From Gaetbulibacter_A sp043876815 (GTDB lineage Bacteria; Bacteroidota; Bacteroidia; Flavobacteriales; Flavobacteriaceae): a DNA stretch of 64,000 bases. Every line of letters begins with the position of its first letter. The stretch's first letter is position 1. The notes beneath the pieces are model-generated. The model worked only from the letters and a program-made list of their open reading frames with translations. It did no database searches and was not told the origin of the DNA. The translations under genes and the position numbers were made by a program. Shown here one piece after another: positions 58,751 through 64,000 of the stretch. The stretch is taken from NCBI RefSeq assembly GCF_043876815.1, contig NZ_JBAWKA010000004.1, positions 62,001 to 126,000 of the forward strand, read 5' to 3'.

Positions 58751-59638
58751 CTAAAGGTGGGATTTGTTTATTTCAATATGATAAGCCGCCTCAAATAGAT
58801 CGTACGCATCGAGTTTTAAAATACCTTCTTTGGTTTTAAAATTTTGATCGTGATCTTCATGGTCGGCAATACCGAGCCAAGGTTCGATGCACACAAAATC
58901 GCCATCGGGTTTAGCCCAGATCCCTAAATAATTAAAATCGGGATAGCTCACGGTTAAAAGAGTTCCGTGTTTTTTGCTTTTTAACTGGATGTTTCTTGAA
59001 CTTAGATCTTTGAAAATCAAGGCGTCTTCGTTGAATAACTCATAAGTTAATTGAAGTGTTTTGGTATTTTTCAAAATAGGTTTTGTGCGATTGGAAATGA
59101 GTCCGTTTTCAGGATTTATCAGATGTGTTTTGGATTGTTCTTCCGATTCGAATTCCAAAAAATAATCATCGTAAGATTCATCATCAAAAACAGGACAGCG
59201 AAATGCCGGATGTCCTCCAAGAGAAAAATATAAGGGTTCAGAATCCAGATTTTTTATACTATGATTTATAGAAATTCGATGGTCATTTAATGTGAAAGAT
59301 ATCCTGAATTCGAACTTAAAAGGATATTGCTTCAGAGTATCTTTATCATAATCCAATCCAAAGGTGAGTTTATCCTCAGTTTTTTCTACCAAATAGACTT
59401 TTGAATTATTACGGATGATACCATGTTTTGGTAAATGATAAGATTCGCCTTCAAAAATAAAAGAATCATCTTTTAGAGCACCGATAATAGGGAACAGGTT
59501 GGGGGCATGGCTTCCCCAAATATTAGGTTTGGCATCCCACATAAATTGCAAATTGGATTTTACACCTTTAATATGACAGAGTTCGGCACCTGGATTTTTC
59601 ACGCCGATCTCTAAAAAGGAATTTCGAATGATATACAT
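58751..59638 (-). CDS. Aldose 1-epimerase family protein (LacX-like)
   Basis: About 295 residues from the ATG at 59638; 11 more codons upstream are open but the family start fits MYIIRNSFLEIGVKNPGAEL. The galactose-mutarotase fold shows WGSHAPNLFPIIGALKDDSF, YHLPKHGIIRNN, the His block LGGHPAFRCPVFDDE and GDFVCIEPWLGIADHED with the catalytic Glu. It interconverts sugar anomers or acts on hexose-6-phosphates. No sugar operon is adjacent, so the substrate is open. The promoter region is shared with the divergent pabB-like gene. Confidence 0.92.
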   Translation of the reverse strand: MYIIRNSFLEIGVKNPGAELCHIKGVKSNLQFMWDAKPNIWGSHAPNLFPIIGALKDDSFIFEGESYHLPKHGIIRNNSKVYLVEKTEDKLTFGLDYDKDTLKQYPFKFEFRISFTLNDHRISINHSIKNLDSEPLYFSLGGHPAFRCPVFDDESYDDYFLEFESEEQSKTHLINPENGLISNRTKPILKNTKTLQLTYELFNEDALIFKDLSSRNIQLKSKKHGTLLTVSYPDFNYLGIWAKPDGDFVCIEPWLGIADHEDHDQNFKTKEGILKLDAYDLFEAAYHIEINKSHL

Positions 59639-59691
59639 AGATTTTCTTTGAAAGTAAGATACAAAAATCATAATTTTTTAATGATTCTCAG

Positions 59692-59699
59692 TAACTTTG
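59692..59699 (+). promoter_or_regulatory. pabB-like gene -7 promoter element
   Basis: TAACTTTG matches TAnnTTTG, 18 bases before the TTG start codon. No good -33 TTG. Confidence 0.5.
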
Positions 59700-59717
59700 T
59701 ATGCATAAGAATCGCTA

Positions 59718-61010
59718 TTGAGAACAAAAAAATTTTATAATCCTGAGAATCCTGTTGCATTTAAAATACAACTGCAACTTTGGGCGCAGCAGTTTGATGA
59801 TGTTCTTTGGTTAGACTCCAACCAACACGAGCAAAAGTATGGGAGTTTCGAAGCTATTCTTGCTGTTGATGCTTTTACGAGTATTCAGACGGATTACTAC
59901 GATGCTTTTGAGCAATTAAAGGATTACCAAACGACCACGAAAGACTGGATCTTCGGGTATCTCAGCTACGATCTAAAAAACACCGTTGAAGATTTAAGGT
60001 CGGATAATTTCGACGGTTTAGGCTTTCCCGATCTTTATTTTTTTCAACCGAAGAAACTATTCTTAATTAAAAAAGACCAGATTGAAATCCGTTATCTAAA
60101 CATGGTTAGCGATGAAATTGAACGTGATTTAAATGACATTAATGTTATTGAAAAAGCGCAAACAATTTCAAAACAAGATCCTATAAAAATTCATTTACGG
60201 ATTCATAAAGATGCGTATTTTGAAAAGCTTCAAAGCCTTTTGCAACACATTCACCGCGGTGATATTTATGAAGCTAATTTTTGTCAGGAATTCTATGCAG
60301 AAGATACTGAAATAGAACCTCTTGAGATCTATAACAAGCTAAACGCTATTTCTAATCCGCCATTCGCTAGTTTTTTAAAGTGTTTTGATAAGTATTTACT
60401 TTCGGCTTCGCCGGAACGCTATCTTAAAAAGACAGGTGATCTTGTGCTATCTCAGCCTATTAAAGGCACTGCCAGGCGTTCCGAAAGTCCTGAAGAGGAT
60501 AAGGCTTTAAAAGAGCGACTTGCTAATGACACAAAAGAGCGTAGTGAAAATATCATGATCGTAGACTTGGTGCGTAATGATCTATCAAAAACAGCCATTA
60601 AGGGTAGTGTTGAAGTAGCTGAGCTGTGCCAAATTTACTCTTTCGATCAGGTGCATCAAATGATCTCCACCATCACGGCTAAGGTGGAAAAAGAAATGCA
60701 TCCTGTGGATATTATTAAAACTACTTTTCCGATGGGAAGTATGACAGGCGCTCCAAAGATATCAGCAATGAAAATTATTGAGACGCTTGAAGAGACCAAA
60801 CGCGGATTGTACTCAGGGGCTGTGGGCTATTTCACACCGGAAAACGATTTTGACTTCAATGTGGTTATTCGTAGTATTTTATATAATTCGACTAAAAGAT
60901 ACGTTTCATATTCCGTGGGGAGCGCCATTACGGCTAAAAGCGACCCCATGAACGAATACGAAGAATGCCTCGTAAAGGCCAAAGCCATGCGGACGGTTTT
61001 AGAACAATAA
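59718..61010 (+). CDS. pabB: Aminodeoxychorismate synthase component I (PabB-like)
   Basis: A 430-residue chorismate-binding enzyme: LQHIHRGDIYEANFCQEFYA, LSASPERYLKK, QPIKGTARR, ERSENIMIVDLVRNDLSK and FPMGSMTGAPKISAMKIIE. It is shorter than TrpE and stands apart from trp genes, so 4-amino-4-deoxychorismate synthesis for folate is the best call; an anthranilate or isochorismate role is less likely. The start is TTG at 59718, since a TAA lies four codons upstream and the next Met is deep inside. tilS follows after 68 bases. Confidence 0.88.
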   Translation: MRTKKFYNPENPVAFKIQLQLWAQQFDDVLWLDSNQHEQKYGSFEAILAVDAFTSIQTDYYDAFEQLKDYQTTTKDWIFGYLSYDLKNTVEDLRSDNFDGLGFPDLYFFQPKKLFLIKKDQIEIRYLNMVSDEIERDLNDINVIEKAQTISKQDPIKIHLRIHKDAYFEKLQSLLQHIHRGDIYEANFCQEFYAEDTEIEPLEIYNKLNAISNPPFASFLKCFDKYLLSASPERYLKKTGDLVLSQPIKGTARRSESPEEDKALKERLANDTKERSENIMIVDLVRNDLSKTAIKGSVEVAELCQIYSFDQVHQMISTITAKVEKEMHPVDIIKTTFPMGSMTGAPKISAMKIIETLEETKRGLYSGAVGYFTPENDFDFNVVIRSILYNSTKRYVSYSVGSAITAKSDPMNEYEECLVKAKAMRTVLEQ

Positions 61011-61078
61011 ACACGATAGCTAAAGCTAAAAATTGTAAGTTTGTACAACCGTGTATCAAGAGGATTTTAAAGTAAAAA

Positions 61079-62395
61079 ATGGTGTTAGAAGCGTTTCAGA
61101 ATCACATAAATGAAAAACTTGCTTTCTTAACAGAAAGTAAGTTACTTATTGCCATTTCCGGTGGTATTGATAGTGTCGTTTTAACCCATTTGTGTGCTCA
61201 ATCCCATTTAAATTTTTCTTTGGCACATTGTAATTTCAATTTAAGAGGAGACGAAAGTGATGCCGATGAGATCTTTATAACGGATCTCGCTGATCTCTTG
61301 GATAAAGAAGTTTTTATTCAACATTTTGATACCACGGCTTACGCCGAAGAACACAAATGTTCTATTCAGATGGCGGCCCGTGAGTTACGCTACAATTGGT
61401 TTACGGAGTTGGCTGAACAACTTAATTTCGATTATGTTTTAACGGCTCATCACGCCGATGATAATCTTGAAACCTTTCTTATCAACTTTACACGCGGTAC
61501 GGGATTGGAAGGGCTTACCGGAATTCCTGTGGTGAATGGTTTGTTCGTCCGCCCCCTTTTACCATTCTCAAATGAGACCATTAAAGTCTTTGCAGAAGAA
61601 AATAGGATAAAGTGGCGCGAGGACAGTTCTAACGCTTCCATCAAATATTTACGAAATAAATTACGACATGAGGTCATTCCAATATTGAAAACCATCAATC
61701 CTAATTTGCTACAGAGTTTTCAGAGTACCCTTGATAATTTGAATGATACGGCTGACATTGTTGAAGAAAGTGTGCAGGCGGTCCTTAATCGTGCCATTGT
61801 AAATATAGACTCTAAAAAAGTTATTTACGACATTTCGGAATTTAATAAACTGAACAATCCAAAAGCCTATCTTTTTGAGATCTTCAAAGATTATGGCTTT
61901 AAAGAATGGGATGATGTTTTAAACCTGTTAGAAGCACAACCGGGGAAGTTCGTGCATTCTGATTCGCATCGCTTGATAAAAGATAGAGAACACCTCATAT
62001 TAACCGATGCAGAACCTTTAATTTTTGAACCCAAAAAAATTCCTGATTTGAATGACCCTGTTGAAACGCCTTTGGGGTCTCTGGTTTTCACAGAAGTAGA
62101 TGTGGTTTTCAATGATGCCTCAACAAGTATTTTTGTTGATAAAGACAAGCTTCAATTTCCATTGATCTTGCGAATAAGAAAAGAAGGCGACGTGATTTTT
62201 CCAAGCGGAATGAGTGGTAAAAAAACCTTGAGTAAATATTTTAAGGATGAAAAATTTTCATTGTTAGATAAAGAAAATGCTTTGCTATTATGTTCCAGCG
62301 AAGCTATTGTTTGGATTTTGGGTAAACGTGCCGACGATCGCTTCAAGGTAGATTCGAATACCAAGAAGATTATTAAAATTGAACTTATCTCATGA
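61079..62395 (+). CDS. tilS: tRNA(Ile)-lysidine synthase TilS
   Basis: A 438-residue PP-loop enzyme with SGGIDSVVL (27-35), FNLRGDESDADE, TAHHADDNLETFLINFTRGT and LPFSNETIKVFAEENRIKWR. The C-terminal domains carry RIRKEGDVIFPSGMSGKKTL. It attaches lysine to C34 of the minor Ile tRNA so that it reads AUA, an essential step. Length is normal. Its TGA overlaps the ATG of the adenine deaminase gene (ATGA), showing translational coupling. Confidence 0.96.
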   Translation: MVLEAFQNHINEKLAFLTESKLLIAISGGIDSVVLTHLCAQSHLNFSLAHCNFNLRGDESDADEIFITDLADLLDKEVFIQHFDTTAYAEEHKCSIQMAARELRYNWFTELAEQLNFDYVLTAHHADDNLETFLINFTRGTGLEGLTGIPVVNGLFVRPLLPFSNETIKVFAEENRIKWREDSSNASIKYLRNKLRHEVIPILKTINPNLLQSFQSTLDNLNDTADIVEESVQAVLNRAIVNIDSKKVIYDISEFNKLNNPKAYLFEIFKDYGFKEWDDVLNLLEAQPGKFVHSDSHRLIKDREHLILTDAEPLIFEPKKIPDLNDPVETPLGSLVFTEVDVVFNDASTSIFVDKDKLQFPLILRIRKEGDVIFPSGMSGKKTLSKYFKDEKFSLLDKENALLLCSSEAIVWILGKRADDRFKVDSNTKKIIKIELIS

Positions 62396-64000
62396 AGATT
62401 CTAGGTCACATCGTAGACGTATTGAACAAACGTATTTTCAAAGGTGAAATTACGATTGAAGCCGGTCGTATTTCAGCGGTTGAAACTATGAATCATAACG
62501 TGGATCAATATATCATACCTGGATTTGTTGATGCTCATATTCATATCGAAAGTTCTATGCTAGTGCCAAGTATGTTTGCTAAAATCGCAGTCGTACATGG
62601 GACCGTGGCTACAGTTTCTGACCCTCATGAAATCGCAAATGTTATGGGTGTTGAAGGGGTGCATTTCATGATCGATAATGGAAAAAAGGTGCCTTTTAAA
62701 TTTAATTTTGGTGCACCGTCCTGCGTACCGGCAACAACTTTTGAATCGGCTGGAGCGACTATAGACTCAGATGCCATTAGAACCTTATTGGCGAATCCTG
62801 ATATCAAATATCTGGCGGAGATGATGAATTATCCCGGTGTATTATTTGATGATCCTGAAGTATTAAAGAAAATAGGATGGGCGAAACATTTTAATAAACC
62901 CGTTGATGGTCATGCACCAGGCGTTTTAGGTGATGATATTTCTAAATATATTGCTGCCGGAATTTCTACTGACCATGAGTGTTTCACTTACGAAGAAGGT
63001 TTGGAGAAACTTCAAAAAGGAATGAAGATATTAATTCGTGAGGGGAGTGCAGCAAAAAATTTTGAAGCCCTCATTGATCTGCTACCGGAGCACTATGAAA
63101 ACATGATGTTTTGTAGTGATGATAAACACCCCGACGATTTGATTCTCGGACATATAAATCAATTATGCGCACGAGCTGTAGCAAAAGGAATAGATGTATT
63201 TAAAGTGCTGCAAGCCGCCTCTGTAAACCCTGTAAAACATTATAATTTGGACGTTGGTCTACTTCATGTTGGTGATCCGGCCGACTTTGCAGTTGTTGAG
63301 GACCTAAAGGATTTCAAACCGGTAAAAACATTTATAAATGGCATTTTGGTTGCAGAAAATGGTGTCGCACATATGCCATCGGTTTCGTTCGAGAATATCA
63401 ATAATTTTAAATGTTCCCAAAAATCTGTTTCAGATTTCAAAATTAAACCGACCTCAGAAAAAATTCGTGTTATCGAAGCTTTAGAAGGTCAGTTGGTAAC
63501 GAATGAGATTATAGCTCAAGCTACTATTATTAATGACAATTTAGTGTCGAATACGCACCAAGATATTTTAAAAATGACGGTAGTTAACCGTTATAAAGAT
63601 AGCAAACCTGCCGTGGCATTTATTAAGAATTTCGGTTTAAAAGAAGGCGCTATTGCCTCGTCAGTAGGGCATGATTCTCACAATATTATAGCTGTAGGCG
63701 TTGATGATGACTCCATTTGTAAAGCAGTGAATTTACTCATTGAAAATCAAGGTGGTATATGTGCTGTTAGCAGCACCAAGGAAGAGGTCGTGCCACTTCC
63801 TGTAGCCGGGATCATGAGTGATCAGGCCGGTGAAACTCTCGGAAAACAATACGCCGAGCTTACTAAAACAGCCAAACGCTTGGGATCTAAACTTCATTCA
63901 CCCTACATGACATTGTCGTTTATGGCCTTATTGGTCATTCCGGAATTAAAATTAAGTGATAAAGGGTTATTTAATGGAAAAGCCTTTACATTTACACCTT
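62392..64000 (+). CDS. ade: Adenine deaminase, 3' end outside window
   Basis: Open from the ATG at 62392 to the window edge (536 codons); no stop is reached, but the family length suggests only a short part is missing. It reads MKILGHIVDVLNKRIFKGEI, then the metal motif PGFVDAHIHIESSMLVPSMF (His49, His51), DGHAPGVLG, STDHECFTYEEG, CSDDKHPDDLILGHI and, further on, GVLVAENG-like sequence and a C-terminal domain (DQAGETLGKQYAEL near the edge). It converts adenine to hypoxanthine in purine salvage. ATGA overlap with tilS. Confidence 0.95.
   Translation, partial: MKILGHIVDVLNKRIFKGEITIEAGRISAVETMNHNVDQYIIPGFVDAHIHIESSMLVPSMFAKIAVVHGTVATVSDPHEIANVMGVEGVHFMIDNGKKVPFKFNFGAPSCVPATTFESAGATIDSDAIRTLLANPDIKYLAEMMNYPGVLFDDPEVLKKIGWAKHFNKPVDGHAPGVLGDDISKYIAAGISTDHECFTYEEGLEKLQKGMKILIREGSAAKNFEALIDLLPEHYENMMFCSDDKHPDDLILGHINQLCARAVAKGIDVFKVLQAASVNPVKHYNLDVGLLHVGDPADFAVVEDLKDFKPVKTFINGILVAENGVAHMPSVSFENINNFKCSQKSVSDFKIKPTSEKIRVIEALEGQLVTNEIIAQATIINDNLVSNTHQDILKMTVVNRYKDSKPAVAFIKNFGLKEGAIASSVGHDSHNIIAVGVDDDSICKAVNLLIENQGGICAVSSTKEEVVPLPVAGIMSDQAGETLGKQYAELTKTAKRLGSKLHSPYMTLSFMALLVIPELKLSDKGLFNGKAFTFTP

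Overview
The window looks like chromosome of a marine-type member of the Bacteroidota, most likely family Flavobacteriaceae. It is AT-rich, its promoters match the Bacteroidota -33/-7 consensus (TTG, then TAnnTTTG), Shine-Dalgarno sequences are scarce, and gene content is typical of the family: short SerA without ACT domain, LuxC-type acyl-CoA reductase, BshC, DUF1015, TIGR02757, DUF2911, fasciclin lipoprotein, MeaB, and CarboxypepD_reg outer-membrane-associated proteins. No rRNA, tRNA, CRISPR array, insertion sequence or prophage was seen. Almost everything is core genome; the genus cannot be fixed from sequence alone.

Layout. 1-3.9 kb: 3' end of an M61 peptidase, an S10 carboxypeptidase, TIGR02757 and a LolD-like ATPase. 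4-6.4 kb: msrA-folE-small membrane protein, then two small lineage-specific envelope proteins. 6.4-10.3 kb: serine synthesis (serC-serA) behind an acyl-CoA reductase, divergent from a 2x[4Fe-4S] ferredoxin. 10.3-19.5 kb: ychF and the parE-parC topoisomerase IV pair, flanked by two paralogous CarboxypepD_reg proteins. The ychF-parE gap is a graveyard of degenerate palindromic repeats. 19.9-21 kb: an orphan lipoprotein. 21.2-32.6 kb: bshC, a group II PLP decarboxylase, guaA, a LysM/periplasmic-binding fusion, DUF3820, pyrG, yidC and a MORN-like protein. 32.7-40.9 kb: fasciclin lipoprotein, mnmA, a flavin oxidoreductase, a PD40 propeller, MATE pump, PAP2 phosphatase, meaB and DUF2911. 41.1-43.7 kb: an ECF sigma factor, a membrane-anchored putative anti-sigma protein and a secreted protein with a 19-residue tandem repeat. 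43.7-54.8 kb: miaA, a voltage-gated-type channel, an exonuclease/GIY-YIG fusion, a yggS-DUF1015-hydroxyacyl-CoA dehydrogenase-Gfo/Idh run, pcm, NTF2-like secreted proteins, an S33 hydrolase and smpB. 54.9-64 kb: lpdA, S1/P1 nuclease, DEAD-box helicase, aldose epimerase, pabB-like, tilS and the start of adenine deaminase, which runs off the window.

How it works together. Most genes are housekeeping: nucleotide synthesis (guaA, pyrG, folE, ade), tRNA modification (mnmA, miaA, tilS), trans-translation (smpB), membrane protein insertion (yidC), topology (parEC), and redox and protein repair (msrA, pcm, bshC). The clearest candidate for a poorly described system is the ECF sigma / membrane protein / repeat protein operon at 41.1-43.7 kb. 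Other items worth attention are the repeat cluster at 13.1-13.55 kb, promoters that place the start codon at the predicted transcription start (guaA and the MATE gene), and several genes whose only plausible start is TTG or GTG.
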